The translations under genes and the position numbers were made by a program. From NCBI GenBank assembly GCA_013399895.1, contig VXBA01001255.1:310001-374000 (forward strand): 64,000 bases of DNA, given 5' to 3'. Positions 38,401-52,286 of this stretch are shown piece by piece. This DNA is from Serilophus lunatus (Eukaryota; Chordata; Aves; Passeriformes; Eurylaimidae). Below the pieces are notes generated by a model. It searched no databases. It had not been told where the DNA came from and saw nothing but the letters and a program-made list of their open reading frames with translations. Every line of letters starts with the position of its first letter. Positions within the stretch are counted from its first letter, which is position 1.

Positions 38401-39779
38401 TTTCAAAGAACAGCTGGAGCATAAGGTATTATTTTCCTTGGGTTTATTTTTCTTCATATAATTAATAGTTCCCAAGGAAGGAAGTTGTAAACAAGATGGG
38501 GAGGCACCAAAGGATTTTAAATTCTAAAGGATTTCACTTGTTTGTTGCATACAGAGAGCTTAACCTAATGAATCTAAATGTTATGATTGCTTGGTGCTGT
38601 CTCAGACGCTCAGAGTTGTGGTCTTTGCTTCTTGTGCTGGCTCAGAGCACAGAGGGAGCAGGCCTGGCTGCTGCACAGAATGACCATGGTTTTCCAGCCA
38701 GTGTTTGGCTCTTCCCAGTTTGAGTGTGGGCAGCACATGCATCTTTTCTAAAATCATCTGTTGTTTGTTCCTGGTCAGGAAAGTATGCAGTAATGGGTGG
38801 CCCACACAAGCAAGGAAGGTGGCTGCAGTCCAGTGTGTGAAGATTTCCCAGATCTCTGTGGAAAATGAATGTATGGAGTGTAGGTGATCAAGGCTGATGT
38901 GCTGGTCTCTGCTCTTTGTTGCTTCCCTTCTATAATTCTGTGTTTTGACTGTTTAAGATATGATCTGCAATATGAGCAAGTTCACAAGAAATTGCATACA
39001 CCTGGATAGGATGGGAAAATTGTCAGCAACATGTTGGAGTGTAAGGGGAGTTCAGGATCCTGTGAAAGTAAAGAAACTTGTGTAGGTGAAAGGACCAGTA
39101 AAAATAAGAGGTGTACTTGATTCCCCTTTGGAGTTTGTCCCAAAGCCCCGGTCTGTTTAGGATAAGGGAAAGTGAATTGTTGAGATTATTTTAGAAAGTG
39201 TTTTTAACCTTTTCCTCTCTCCTGCTGCTTGTTCTCTGAACCCTTCCAGTGTGGGTAAAGGATCCAGAAAAAAATCAAGTTAGAATATTACAGCCTGGAT
39301 GTTTCCTGAAAACCATTTTGTTTCTGTGCAACAGAAATCTGAGAATACACTTCGGGACAAACCGAAGTCAGAACAACATTGATTTCTTTCAGTATGTCTG
39401 AACTTTCTCCTCTGCTCTTGGCAAAAGTGTGCAAAGGGTCTTGGCAGTAGGGAGAAGCAGAAAACATGATAGAAGATCAACTCGGGTTCCAACTTTTGCA
39501 AAAAGTTTGCCCAATGCGAAGGGATTTGTCCGAAACCTACTTGATCATACATCTGATTCCAGAAGCAATAGAAGTGAGTGCCAGAAGAAACAATCCAAAC
39601 CCCTAAAATTTCCCTGTCTGCTATTAAATTCATCTGAGCTGCAAATGCTTCTTGGATGGTAAAGGAAGCTTGGTAGAAGACATTTGAAAAATCTGAGCAT
39701 AGCTGCTGATTGTACAATTGTTATTTAATCTGGAGAGAGGAAATATGTAGAGGAACCTAATTTAGATGTCACTAGTATA

Positions 39780-39860
39780 GGATACAAATTCGGAGGGGAG
39801 GAATTGACCAGATGACCTTTAAAGGTCGCTTTCAACCCAAACTACTCTATGATTCTAAAA
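39780..39860 (+). mobile_element. CR1 LINE 3' tail, + orientation
   Basis: The phrase GACCAGATGACCTTTAAAGG followed by TCGCTTTCAACCCAAACTAC and TCTATGATTCTA is the terminal segment of CR1, including the short ATTCTATGATTCT-type 3' repeat that marks true CR1 ends. Only the last ~80 bp is recognisable, so this is an extremely truncated copy. Confidence 0.8.
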
Positions 39861-42235
39861 AAGTCAGTGTTTCCAGGTACTTTTCTAGACTCTGGGTCAG
39901 ATCTTGTAAAATAATGAAGGGAAACATGCCTTCCTATATCAGGTACTTAGCCTGAGAAATTCCCCTGAGCGAACCCTGGGACAAACCTGTGGAAATCTGT
40001 GCCTCAGGAGAAGCTGCCTAGACTGGATGTCAGGGCAGACCTGTGGCTCCTGAGTGCAGATGCTTTGCTGTAGAGCTCAGGCAAGGATTTTCTCTCAAAG
40101 CCTCCAATAAGGCATAGCCTGTGTGGGTACTTCTGGACGTGATGGATGTTCTTTAAGAAATGTGCAAGACTCAGGACTCAGAACTGGTAAATAGCTCTGG
40201 GGTTCTGCTGTATGACAAATGACATCATCTCCGAAGTGTGCCTTGGTATGGCAACAAATACTATGGTAACACCTGTAAGTGGAGCTAATTTTAGGATAGA
40301 GGTGCCAGGCTACAGTACCTCAGTTGAGGAAAAAAGTTGGGCACTTTGTTCTTATAGCAATCCTGTAAATATGCAAATATATACAGTATAATAATTCCCC
40401 CATGTCCAGACTCCATTATATATTCTCCAGTTACTGAGTAATTTGCAGCAGTGCAGAGGCAAGTTTTAGGAAAAATATCCTTAGAGCTGGGGATAGGTTG
40501 CTTGGGAAGGTGGAAAGTGTCCATTTTAAAAGACTTTAGGTACATGCTAGACAGCCTTCTGAGGTAGATGTCTTGTTCTAGTTAGTCGTGCTTCGGAAGG
40601 GAGGATTTGATGGCTTTTTCTTAACTGTTTTTTACAGTCCAGTGATAAGAGAGCTTTCCACCCACATCCCTTGGGAAGAGCAACACAATAGGCTTCGTAT
40701 TAGAAGCTGACTATGAAAGGAGCTGAAAGGTTGAATAATTTTTCCTTAAGTGTATTCAGCACACATTTGCATCTTGTGACCCATCCTACCTTGTCTTGAA
40801 ATGTCCCCATTAGAATATTATGTAAATGGGATAGTGAAGCCAGTGTGGAAATTGGACAATGTGCAATAACAAGTGTCAACTTAAGATGGAGGCTGAGCTC
40901 TCTGCAGTGCATTAGTTCCAATTTAGATGCCATCAACAAGCAAAATATTGCACTGAAGATGTGCAGTTTGATAGGATGCATAGGTCTGGTGGCTTGAGAG
41001 CATGAAAATTCTGATCTCGTGTCTTTGATATCCTCTCCAACTCATTACACAATAGAGACCACAGAGGGCAAAAATCAGCTGGCTGATGTTGGAGCAATGC
41101 TGAAAATATGCAAGTGCTATCAAAGCAGCTGCATCGAAGCCAGGAGTGTGCTGGCTGAATGGCTGGTGGAAGACCAAAAAGATGTGTTTGAAATGTGAGG
41201 GATATGGAACAGCTCGGAATCTGGCTTCTTTTTCTTAAATAGACATGAAACTGTGACAAAATGCTGTTGTGTTTGTAAAGCTAGGTAGTGGATAATTTTT
41301 AGATAGAATTCTAGGGAAAGTGGTGCACACAGGCAAGGACCCCTTGATAGTGATTTATTTAACTCACGCTTCTAGGGTAGGAGAGCTCATACTATAAAGA
41401 GAGTTCTTATGACCTTGTCCACTGAGGTGAACAACTGAGCAGACTGTTGCTTTACTTTCCACGTCACCCTGCTTCATGGAGTAAAATTATCAAGTGACTT
41501 GTATGCAGAGTGGGATTGTATCACGGGAAGATAAATTTTAAAGAAGAAATCTTTTGACACTAGAGTCTTTCTCAGAGCAGATACCTTTTGAAAATACTAG
41601 ATTACACTCTTGATGTAAGCCTAAATAAAAAGAAAAATGTGTCTACAAGGGGATAAACTGTGAAGTAATAACTGTATCACTGGCGACTCGTCGATATGTA
41701 ACACTAAAAAAATTCTGTAAAGGCAGAAGGAACATGGTGCTCAGTCACTGGCAAAGCCATGAAGGAGAAGAAAATCTGTTGTTCCAGACACTAAGCAGAA
41801 ATTAAATCCTTGGACTAACATCTGCTTGATCAAGAGCAAAACTCTTAGGAAAACATCCCATCTTGATTGTAAAATTAGCTGTAATGAAGAGTTTGCCTCA
41901 TCTGTTTGTAGAGTCTGCTGGAAAAATTGCCCTTCTTGTTTTTAAAAAACCCCATCCAAAACTGAACAAAACGTCTTCTTACCCATACTTGTCTAACCTT
42001 AATTTATTAGGTTTTGTCTCGTTGTACTTTTGTGGACCAAATGGAAAGGCCGTCTACTTCCCCAAGCAGGTACACACCAGAAGTTTTTCATAATGCAGCA
42101 GATTTTTCTACTAAATGATTCTTATTTGGGTGATGCTTCTCTTCATGCCTAAGAAGAAATGCAATGTCCTCAAATTTCTCGTGTTCTGTTTTATAGTGTG
42201 GGAAGGGTTGTTTCCAGAAGGTGCTCTTCATAGAA

Positions 42236-42350
42236 ATGTAGCTCCAGACATCCTCAGATTCATAGATTTAAAGTGCAGAGAAGAAATAATGTTAATAATC
42301 TAATTGTATCATGCAGTCCAGAGAATATTACTCAATAATTTTTACATTGA
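42236..42350 (-). mobile_element. Old CR1-L-like fragment, minus orientation
   Basis: CAGATTCATAGATTTAAAGT near the start, then AATAATCTAATTGTATCATG and ACTCAATAATTTTTACATTG, follow the reverse complement of an old amniote CR1 family ('tcatagattttaaggccag...gatcatctagtctgac...cccaataattcctgtattgag'). It is highly diverged, so the call rests on the order of blocks rather than on identity. Confidence 0.65.
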
Positions 42351-42735
42351 GTCCACAGTGTAGTTTGAAGTATTGCTTCTTGGCTGGGAACACATTCAGT
42401 CTTTACTAATACTTACAGTCTTTCAATTATGTGATCTGATTAGCATTGCTGCTAGAACTGCATTTAATTTTTGATGCTGCAGCAAGCAAATGGACTTGGG
42501 CTGAGTTGGCCAAATTCAGTGATGCTGAAACACATGCTGGTTTGCTACATATCTGAAAGCCTCAGCACCTGCGAAATTTAGTTGGAGCCATGATTCCTTG
42601 ATGATGAAAACTAAGCCTTGGAGATCTCTTGTCCCTCACTTTCCCTTTCATGGCACTATAATTATTTGCAAAAATTGCTGAGGGCATAAACTTCAGGGGG
42701 ATGAAGTAAAGCACTTGTTCATTCATGTGGATATC

Positions 42736-42751
42736 TTTTTTTTTTTTTTTT
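42736..42751. repeat. Poly-T (16)
   Basis: Sixteen T bases, followed by CCCCTGAGCTG and a second T run. No retroposon body was recognised on the minus strand upstream of it. Confidence 0.9.
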
Positions 42752-43625
42752 CCCCTGAGCTGTTTTTTTTTAATCTTTAAAAGACCCTTGAAAGCAGGGA
42801 ATTTTTCTTCTCAGAATTGAGGATTGAGTTTTGCTTCCTTTCCATTGTGCTAAAGACTTCATGGCTCATGAGTGTATTCCTGGAGGGATGCAGAGACTCA
42901 AGTTCTCAGTGGATCTTGGATCTGGCTGGTGCCTGAGGGAAAGGAGAAGCTTTACTTCAGTGCTGTTGTAAAAGATATTATTAAGATTCCATCTTGCATG
43001 GAATTCCCTTGAGTGCTGCCAGCCCTAAGGGTGAACAGAGGAGCCAAGGTTCAGTTGCGCCTATCAGTACTGTTGGATCTAGGATGAGTATGGTGTCTGC
43101 ACTAGATGTGTATATCTCCAAATTGTGTGGAACCTCCATCAGGCTTCATATCCCTTGGGAGCTGTTACCAAACAGCAAATGGAGTTGAGTGGCCCAAATT
43201 CCTCATGACCAGCTAGGAATGAAGATGCTTAATACATTGAATGGCAGGTGCTCAGGACAAGGCATCAGCATTGTGAGAAGACCCCTGGAGATGAAGATCC
43301 TGTCCATCTTGGCTGGGATAATGGCAGCTGTAGGGTTAAAGGCACTGTACTCTCATGAAAACTGAGTGAAGTGCCTAGTTCCGTGTTGATTGTTTCCCCT
43401 GCAAAAACTGTTCTCGACTCAAGAGAAACGAAATCAGAATGTGCAAATTCCATGGCTTTGTCCTTCTGAAATAGGAGAGGGTGAACAGTGGATTTGTGTT
43501 GGAGGATTTTATTTGCTGTGGGTATAAGGTCATGAGGGTACAGATAAAACATGCAGCTTTCCTACTTCAGGAACTGAAATACTGTTGTCTGAATGAACCG
43601 TCTTGTCTAGTCTGACTGCTCTGGC

Positions 43626-43639
43626 AAAAAAAAAAAAAA
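43626..43639. repeat. Poly-A (14)
   Basis: Fourteen A bases after CTCTGGC. No target-site duplication or element body was identified. Confidence 0.9.
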
Positions 43640-46600
43640 GGCTCTGCATTTTGAAAAAGCTGGCTCGTGTTTCCTCATGCTATTGTTACCTTAAAATAGC
43701 TCTGTCCTTTGTACATGTGTTTTAATTTATCTTCCTAGACTAGGATATTTTATTTTAGCCTTGCAACTGCATTATTTGTTTCTTTTGTATGTTTTCAGAT
43801 GCAGAGGTAAGATGCACACTGCACAAAATAAGGCATAGTTTGTATTTGTATTGGATTGCAGATCCCCTTACTTTGTGGAGAAAAAGCTGTCTGTTTCCCT
43901 GTCATTAAATACTTGTTATATTGTTTATAGGGTTTTAAAATTAAAACCTCATCTGGTTATTTCAGCACTTGTCATCTTCTACCTCTCTGCCTCTCAATAG
44001 AGCATTTACAAGTGTTTCTATCGGCCTTTTCTGCCTAGCAACATTTGTTGCAAGTAGTTTAGTAAAAAAAATGATTTCCATCAAAAAGCAAAAGATGCAG
44101 CAAGTCTTAACAACTTTTAGTTATCTTTCCTTAGACTCTCTTTAGAAATAAAGAGCTGTCTGATGTGATAAAAATGAAGACTTGGTGCTATGAAATCTCT
44201 GTTTACATTCTGCAAACATGACTTCATTTCATCAGAGTCCTCCTCTATGAAGCAAATTGTGAGATGTCCCTCACTTCCATTCTCCTTGCTGAAGCAACAG
44301 AAAAGGTACTGGGGTGTCTGTGGCTCATTGCTGTGGCATATGAGCAAGCTCTGAGGCTCGTGTGTCTGATACTGTTTGCTTGGGGGAGGGCTGAAATGAG
44401 AGGCCACTTTGACTAATGACTCTGCAGAGAACAGACCCTTCCCTGCAAGTTTGTGCTGTCTTTCTGCTGCAAAGGTCTAACTTGAACAATTACATTTTGT
44501 TGCGTTTAAGCAATGACATTTCTATCACTTTCTTTGGGAGCCAGTTCCATGTCTTAAGTGCCAGAGCTCTCCCAAACATAACAGTCATGTTTCAATTTCT
44601 TTGTCCATCTAGACATCTTGATGAAGTATTTCCAACCAGCACTACTGATGATTCTGCAAGTTACAGGAATTTAGTGACATTTGGCCTCATATTGCCTTAT
44701 TCTAGTTTCAAGTTTTGCATCCATTTTGAAGAGGTAAATAGGATTAATTTTTTTTCTGTCTGAATCCAGCAGGAATTGGATCAAGCTTTTAGACCTTTCA
44801 CATTCTGAGGATTACTAATAGGCTTCCAGTCCTTGCTTTGCCAGATTGTATACCTAATTATTTTAATCTTATCTGCAAAGGGTATGCTTTGCTCTGGAAC
44901 ACTTAATTATATTTACTCTATGAATTTTGCCCAAATTCTTGTTATTCAGTTCACAGTGTGATTAAAACCTGATTTTTGGTCAGTGAATTGAGGATAAATC
45001 TGCTGGATTCATTGGAACTCTCTAATACAGTGCAGCTAAGATCTGACTCAGATTTGTTTATTTAAGTATGGTTTTTCCAGTGCTTATGGTTTTCCCATAC
45101 ACAGATGGATTTTAGGAAGACAATATTTTAACAGTTTCTTACTTAAAAGCTGTTAGTTATACAACAGTCAAGGTGATGGCAGTTTTCATGAAACAGAAGC
45201 TTGCTTTAAATGGTTTTGGATTGGTTTGCATTGAAATACCAATAATCTAAAAGAATTAAAAATGTGTCACAGGATAGAGATGGTTTCAAATGCCTTTTAC
45301 AGAGAAAATGTAGACAATGTTCTTCACATGGTATCATTTTACCAGAGCTTATGTAAGAAAGAGAGTCAAATGTAGTATTTTCTGATTTGTGCTGGTATTT
45401 TTCTTTGTCTCTTGAAAACAAGTATTGCAAATATGTTTTTGTTTTCTTTCTTGCCACCTATGTCTTGTAACAGGCTTGCCTTGTGGTTGGACTGAGAGGT
45501 CAACCTCTTAGGGGTGCAGGAGCCCAGAAACCTGTACAGGTGCTTTTCAAAGTCTTCTATGAGGGAGATGTGGATACTTTTCAACAACTTGAAGATCAAC
45601 TTATGCTTGCAAATGTTTGCATTTCCGCATCCATCCATTTGCACCAGTTTTTCAAGTTCAAAGCAAATTGAAATATGGTCTAAATGCCTCATCTCTGGAC
45701 ACTTGCAGTTAGTATAGCCTGATGAAACTCTTCATGTAGGGGCAAAGCTCAGGAATAAAATCAAGGTTTTTGTTTTTCTCACTGGCAATGGAGATGGTAG
45801 TGTTCATTAACTTGAGGGATATGTAAGATTGCATTCAGATTATTGTGGAAAAGGAAACTTTTGCATTATTAGTGTAAGCATCGTGTATTTTTCTCTATAC
45901 AAAGTTAAACATTGACTCATTGAAAGAATCTGTTGTAAAAACCTCCCAGATCCTCACCTCTGCTTCCAAACTCCAAGTTGGATGCATAAAAGCTTTATTT
46001 TTCAGATCGTGTCTACAAGGACTTGACGCTGTCATATTCCCGTGACTGACAGTTTTCAAAGGACAGCCTCTGCTTCTTTCACTGGTTGTCAACAGTGAAA
46101 AACTTTTTGCATGTTTAGTGTTCAGTGTTTATTTCTCAGATTGTGTGGTTGGTTGGAGGGTTCATATGTGAGATCGGAGGCCTGGAGGGAAAGTGCTGCT
46201 GAGAAAATTAATCTCTCAGGGACAAAGTAAAATAGATTGCAAGAAAAAAGATATAGATGTAGCGAAACTTAGGATGTTTTGATTTGGGTCATCAATGTTG
46301 CATATTTAAACTGCAGACCAACTCTCATTAGGTTTAATTGGACATCTGTATTAGGTAGGTGGCTTTGAAAATCTTGCCATTTACATATATACATTTCTGT
46401 TTTTCTGCACAGACAGTGTTGTCCACAAAAATGTATCTGGCCTCCAAACTGTAAAACATTTCTTTTTTGCCAAGGGAGAAGGTAGATGAATACTTTTTTT
46501 GTGAGATGAAGTAGATACTTATAGTTTTTATATAAATCAGTTAATAAAGTGAACATTGCTGTTCTGATAGTCTCATTGGGACTCAGTATGTTTGTTAGAA

Positions 46601-49600
46601 TGGGAATACTTGACTAATGCCAGTATCATGCAAATGTTCATACTTGCATCCTTTAAACACCTGAAAAATGACAGTTGTATATAGAATGCATGTTTGCAAA
46701 ATAGCAGTAAAACTTAGAACTATTGCTGTTGTATTTGGAGACTAGCAGTTTCTCCAGAAGGATGATCTGTCATGGCCTGGAACTACAGCCAATTAGAAGG
46801 TAGATTTCTGTATCTTTTTTTAGTGCTTGAGATCCTTCTCTGGTTTCTGGCTCACCCCTTCAGCAGCATGGTAGTTACCATAAATCAGGGCAACACACTT
46901 TAGTGAAAGCCCCATGTGGAAAAATTTTGAAAGAGTATCCACAGAGAGGAGAGCCAGTGCATAACTAACTTTGGGTGACACATATCAAGGGAGGAGATTG
47001 GTTCTGTGCTTTAGAAGCTGGGCTGGTAGGGCTTTGGCGCGTGGTGGTGGGCCACCTATCAGATTGTGTGCCAGGCTGGGCATTGTTTATCCCCTACAGA
47101 CTGCAGAGCAGCCAAGAAAAAAACCTCTGGATTTCCCCCCCCGCCCCCTGCAAGCAGCTTCATCCTGACAATGGAACAGTATGAGTACAGAAGACTAAAG
47201 CTATCTTTGATATGATCACTACTGACACCAATACCTGGTATCAGTTTTTTCTTGGCTGAGTGAATAGAAGGCGCTGGTGCCATGTGGGAACTACTGGGAT
47301 GTCGTGACTGGTTGCCTTTGCTGCCTTCCTCCAGTGCACAGACACTGCAGTCAGCATCTTGAGAAAACTGTACCTGGCACTGTGCCCCCCTTTTGCTTCT
47401 GCATCAGTTTCTTCCTTTCTAGAAAAAAATTTTGTTTGGACCAAGTGTAACTGACATCAAAGATGTTTTTTTGTTTCTCTCAAAGGTTATTATTTTAAAG
47501 GGCAAATAATGCCCAGAGCAGGATTTAACCATTCCGTCCTATTTTTCTGGTGACAGTCTGATTACATTTCCTGCTCTGTTTTATTTTCCTTTTTCTGCTG
47601 TTTCCTAAACTTACAACTGCCATGAAAACTCCCAAGCATTTTTTGCCAAAATGCATGTAGGTGAGCTTTTAAATGTGAATTGCCTGGTAGATAAATGAGG
47701 ATTGGTTGCTATATTTAATTATTCAGTTTTCTATAACGTGTTTCCAACAAGCATTCATCTTATGGGTAGTAATTATTCTTAGCATGTCCATCTGAGCAAG
47801 ATTATGCTTTGGTAATTGGTTTTGGATCCTATATCCATTTTGTTTTAAGCAGCACTCTCTTTAATCCTTTCTATCAATGTTTGGGGATTGAAGGTGAGGT
47901 GAGCATGTGGCAGGAGCAAAGGAAGTATTTCTCTCTTAGGATACTGGCAAGGTGTCATGGTAGAAGGTGGAGGGTGGTTGTTGGTGAGCACAGATGATGA
48001 CAGGCTGCTGGCTCATTTGTTCTGCACACTGACACACTGTGCATGGAGGCAGCCTGGTGACACTGTCAGCAGGCAGCTTGTGCAGGCCCTCATGCCACTG
48101 CTGGCCCTAGAGCTGCAGTGAAACTATGAGACCCTTTTCTCTGGTGGTGCAGGGCTACACTGTAACTCTCCTGCAGCGGAAGTGTGGTGACTTTTCTTGT
48201 TGGCTTATGTGTGGACCAGTGGCTCAACAGCCTTAGGCAGCACGTGGTCAAACAGCTCTCCATGCTTCTGAAATGGAAGTTCTAGTTCCTTAGCTAAATG
48301 CATGCACTGGACAGATCTGAATGCAGCCTATGGAACTGCTTGTGTTGTGGCTTTATTTTCATTTTCTAAGCTGACTTGTTGGTCATACTAGCTATTTTTT
48401 TTATGCAAATAAGCTCAGAAGATGCTTTCTGCAATGAAGAATTAGATATTTCCATGCACATCTCTTTCCTCTTCAGTGAGAAACTGAAGCAGTGTTGTTG
48501 ACAAAATGTTTTCATGATTCTAGTGAATGCTTCCAACCAGAGGTAACTGGAACTCTTAGTGGGGACGAAACAAAAATGTAAATGCTCATGGCCTGGCTTA
48601 TGCCTGCTGACAAAGCCAGGTGTGGAAGCTCTTTGCATTGCTCTGAGGTTTTAATAGATCCCCTCAAACTCAGCACAGTGTAGGCCTTTGCCATGCATTG
48701 TCTCAAACATGTTTGGGTGCCTCCAAAGATCTCTTCTTTGAAAACCTGTCTGGTAACCTGCTCATTCTTTCCCACTCAGCACAATTGATCTGCAGAGCCG
48801 TGTGGAAGGACAAGGAGCAGAGAGCCTTTCATTCTCCCAGACACCCTGACCTCTGACCTGTGCAACATTTATGTAGGCACTAGATTTGAAGAGTTCTTGC
48901 ACTAGGGAAACGTGCATTCCTCTGGTAGGTCATTCCCTCAAGCAAAGGGCTTTGTGTTTACACAGCATAGGTAGTAAACACAGCTCTTGGAAGCAACGAG
49001 CTAGTTCAAAGGCTGGTTGCTAAAATCGTCAACTCTACATGAAAAAACAACCTGAATTCTAAAATAACCCATTAATTCTCTGGAGACAGAAGAGCTGCTC
49101 ATACCTCCCCTTGCATTCTGCTTATGTCTGCTACCTGAAACTAGTATGTGTTCAGTCCAAGGCAGGTGTACCCTGAACTATTTTTGTCAAACCAGATGGA
49201 TCCAAGTGCCTAGTTTGAGACCCCTAGTTCCATCTGGAGTTTTAAAAACGTGGCAGCTGTCACATGTTATTACAGATGAGTATTAAGGTGGTTTTAATTT
49301 TGAGTGACATGATGCATCCAGCTCCTGGCAGGATAAAACAGCATTATGCCTGTGAACTTTGCTATCCATAAAAGGTTATTCCTACAAGGATTGATAATCT
49401 ATCTGCAGAAAGGAATTTGTAATTGTGCTTGCTCACACATGGCAGCAAAAACAATACTCCTACAAAAGGAGTGAAAAAGGAAATGAAGAATTCATGTTTT
49501 CTGCTCAGGAGAGGCAAGATGGATACATATTTGAGAATGTGGGTTTAGCTATCAGTCCACTGTTAAAAATGAGGTCAGAAAACCTGTGAATAGAGACTTG

Positions 49601-49627
49601 AAATAGTACCATGCATCATTTCAAAGT

Positions 49628-49850
49628 CGGTTTTTAAAAGTGTGATTTTTTGTTCATGTTTGGTTCAGTTTTTTGTTTTGGTATGTGTTTAGCTTTTTTT
49701 AGTTTATTGTTTGGGTTTTTTGTTTTGTTTCTTCTGATGCTGATTTGGGGGTTTGTGCTGTGTGGTTGGGGTTTCTTTGTTTGTTTGGTTGGTTTTCTTC
49801 TGTTTATTTGTTTTAAATTTGTCTTTTATTTGATTTTCTTTTCCTACTGC
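49628..49850. repeat. T/G-rich low-complexity tract
   Basis: About 220 bases dominated by T and G, with many TTTG, TTGTTTG and GGTTGG words and very little A or C. Opposite-strand and same-strand frames are both open through it only because of composition. No element body is recognised. Confidence 0.85.
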
Positions 49851-51807
49851 TTGCCAGTGATTGTCACCATTAGCAGCAGGGATTTGTGGGTGTCTGTGAG
49901 CTCCGCAGAGGGAGGTCAAAGGCTTGCCTAGACTAAAAGAAGGAGGTTGGTTGAGGGAATCGAGAAACACTAAGAGAACTGTTTTCCAGAAGTGTTAGGC
50001 CCAGAGATGTGACTTGTCTTCCTGAATTTGGCTTGACCGATTTAGATGTGGCTCTTGAATGTAGCCTGAATAGAAGGCTGCCCTTAGATAAATAAAGGGA
50101 GAAAGGCACTATGTTGTTGCCTGGACCACTGTCCTTTTGATCACTTATTTCTGGCCCGTTGATAGTATGTTTCTGTGTGACACTGTTGTGTAGGCACACC
50201 TGAGAGAGTGGCACAGATGTGGGAGTGGTGGCTGGTGAGTGATGAACGTGAAGGGACATTGCTGTTGAAAAAATGCAGTGATGGTCTGAATGGGCACTTG
50301 GGGCTGCTTTTGGGGGAGCCAGACTTCATTGGAAGTTTCTTGATGTATGCTAGAATTTCCTGATGATTATGGACCAGTGAAATGGTAATCCAGGTCCTAT
50401 GTCCAGAAGACGTCATGGCTATTCTATTACTTAATTGTCCAATTAGTTACTTCTGTTGGTGGGGAAAGCTGTGTTCTACAAGAGAGGTGAAATACTGGAC
50501 AGGAGTCAAGCGATACCACATTTGAGAGCAAAGGTGTGTGCTCAGTTACAGTGTTACAGCTCAGTTACAGGTGATTCAGATCTGACTTTTTCTCCACTTG
50601 TGGTGTCTGGGAAGCCAAATGTCTGAAATCCAGATCATGTGAGCATGCTGCCATGCAGATTTAATGAAAAACACTTGTGTCAGTTCCTTGTTCTTTGTGT
50701 CAGCTGCCTGATTCTTCCTTCCCCAGGAGGAAACTTGCATCCTGGGATTCCTGCCTATCCCATCTTTGGAACTTGCCCGAAGTTATATGGGCTTAGAGAG
50801 TTATGTCCCACTGTTCTCCATCTAATAAACCCAGCAAAGAAAAAAGGTAATTCTTCTCCCATACTTTTTCTTGTTCTTTGGGGTAAAAACAAACTTCCCA
50901 AGACAGAAGATGAATTTAGGAGGCTGCTAACAGGTGAGGAGGTAGCTTTCTCATGCAAGTGTATCTCCACTGAGGGCTGAACACATGGTGAATGTAGATG
51001 CTAGCATTAGGAATAATTATTAACATCCTGGGGAGATAAGGATGGGCAAACCAGCATGCACTGCCTTGTCAAACCAGCGTGTCATCAGCATTAGAGCCAA
51101 ATATTTCTTCATTTTTATTATGTTTGTGACATCTCTAATTTCCTCGGCGTAATGCACTTAATCTATAATGATAAAATGCACAACTAGTCCTTGGCTTTGC
51201 TCTGGTCTCGTAATGTGAGAGTGATTCTGTGTTTTTATTAATTTAACTTTTTCTACAAGCTAACAGATTGCCGTAAAAAAACCCCACAGAATTTCTCAAC
51301 CAGTACAGCTAATAGCTGTATTTCAGCAAAGGTCCCATGGTACATGTTGAACAATAACTACCACTCCTGTGCCACTTGCAGTTTTTAATTGAATTTCTAT
51401 CCCTTGGATATCATGTCAGAGCCGTTCATCTGCTTCAATAAGTCTTCTGATATTAAAAAAGTCCTTCCAAGTTATTATTGTAGTACAAATAGTGCTCAAT
51501 GGTTCATTTGCATTGCACATACACTGGTCTAGTGGAGGTAATGCAGTGCTGAAAATCTTAGTTTGCATAGGCAAAGCAAGGAATTACTTGGGTGAAATTA
51601 TTGTACTGTACTTTTCCACTTCTTTTCTTACCAGATCTGCTCTGTTTGTCCTGCTTAGAGTGAGACACCGACATTGGACAAATGTTTTATAGCTCCGTGA
51701 TGGTCTTGGAGTAAATCACTCCTTGTTTCTGAGATGGTGCTCTTGCTTAGAGGTTGTAACTCTTGGAGCTGACTGCACTGGCATGGACTTGGACCAGGCT
51801 ACTATCT

Positions 51808-51817
51808 GGGGGGGGGG
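51808..51817. repeat. Poly-G (10)
   Basis: Ten consecutive G bases. Comparable runs are nine G at 28781-28789 and nine C at 36089-36097. Such runs are prone to sequencing length errors. Confidence 0.9.
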
Positions 51818-52211
51818 TCTAAATAGCTCCAGAATAACAGACTCTGGCACTGTTGAAATTGTGCTTTTGGGTTCACTGTGTGGAACTGAGGGGATCTATG
51901 GTCTAGACTTTGCTGTCACCTTAACTCTGCCGTTTCCTTTCACCTACAAAACCTTTTTCACAAGATTAATCAAACCATGTTTTGTAGAAAGATAAAATTT
52001 CAGCCTCACTTTCCCTTTGCTGAATTCAGAGACTTCTTAAGCCTGACAGTGTGTTTATGATACTGAAGCATTACAGTCTGGCTAATGACTTATTTTCGGT
52101 CTCTTCTTACTGAATGGTGTCTTTGGCTGATAGTGTAAGCAAAAGAAGGGTGAGGTTTACAACCAAACTGAGGAGTGAGTGTGCATCCTTAGAATGTCCA
52201 GGAGGGAAGGT

Positions 52212-52286
52212 CTGAACTTTGTTTCGTGACAGTAAGAAAAAGCGGAGGGAATGTTTCCATTGCTAAACTAGAAATGAAACACTATC
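52212..52286 (+). repeat. Copy A of an unnamed 75-bp dispersed repeat
   Basis: This stretch shares AGTAAGAAAAAGC, AATGTTTCC, TTGCTA and ACTAGAAATGAAACACTATC with 54320-54394, in the same order and orientation. Two compensating small indels separate the copies. The flanks differ beyond about 75 bp apart from weak similarity upstream, so this is a repeat pair and not a large segmental duplication. I do not recognise the family. Confidence 0.8.

Noticed and set aside
43800..43807. Possible 8-nt micro-exon: TTTTCAG, then ATGCAGAG, then GTAAGATG.
   Set aside because: An 8-nt exon would break the SorCS frame after a phase-2 donor, and the known peptide is continuous at this point. Most likely chance juxtaposition of splice-like words.
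45474..45765. Acceptor-like site (pyrimidine tract and AACAG) leading into a 66-codon frame on the + strand, with AATAAA and a T-rich stretch about 85 bases after its stop; looked like an alternative terminal exon.
   Set aside because: The exon at 25.2 kb ends in phase 2. Spliced to this acceptor it would read a different frame that stops after six codons, and the open frame has no recognisable family. Only transcript evidence could rescue it.
49650..49970. 93-codon hydrophobic + frame and 88-codon lysine/glutamine-rich minus frame.
   Set aside because: Both are by-products of the T/G-rich low-complexity tract.
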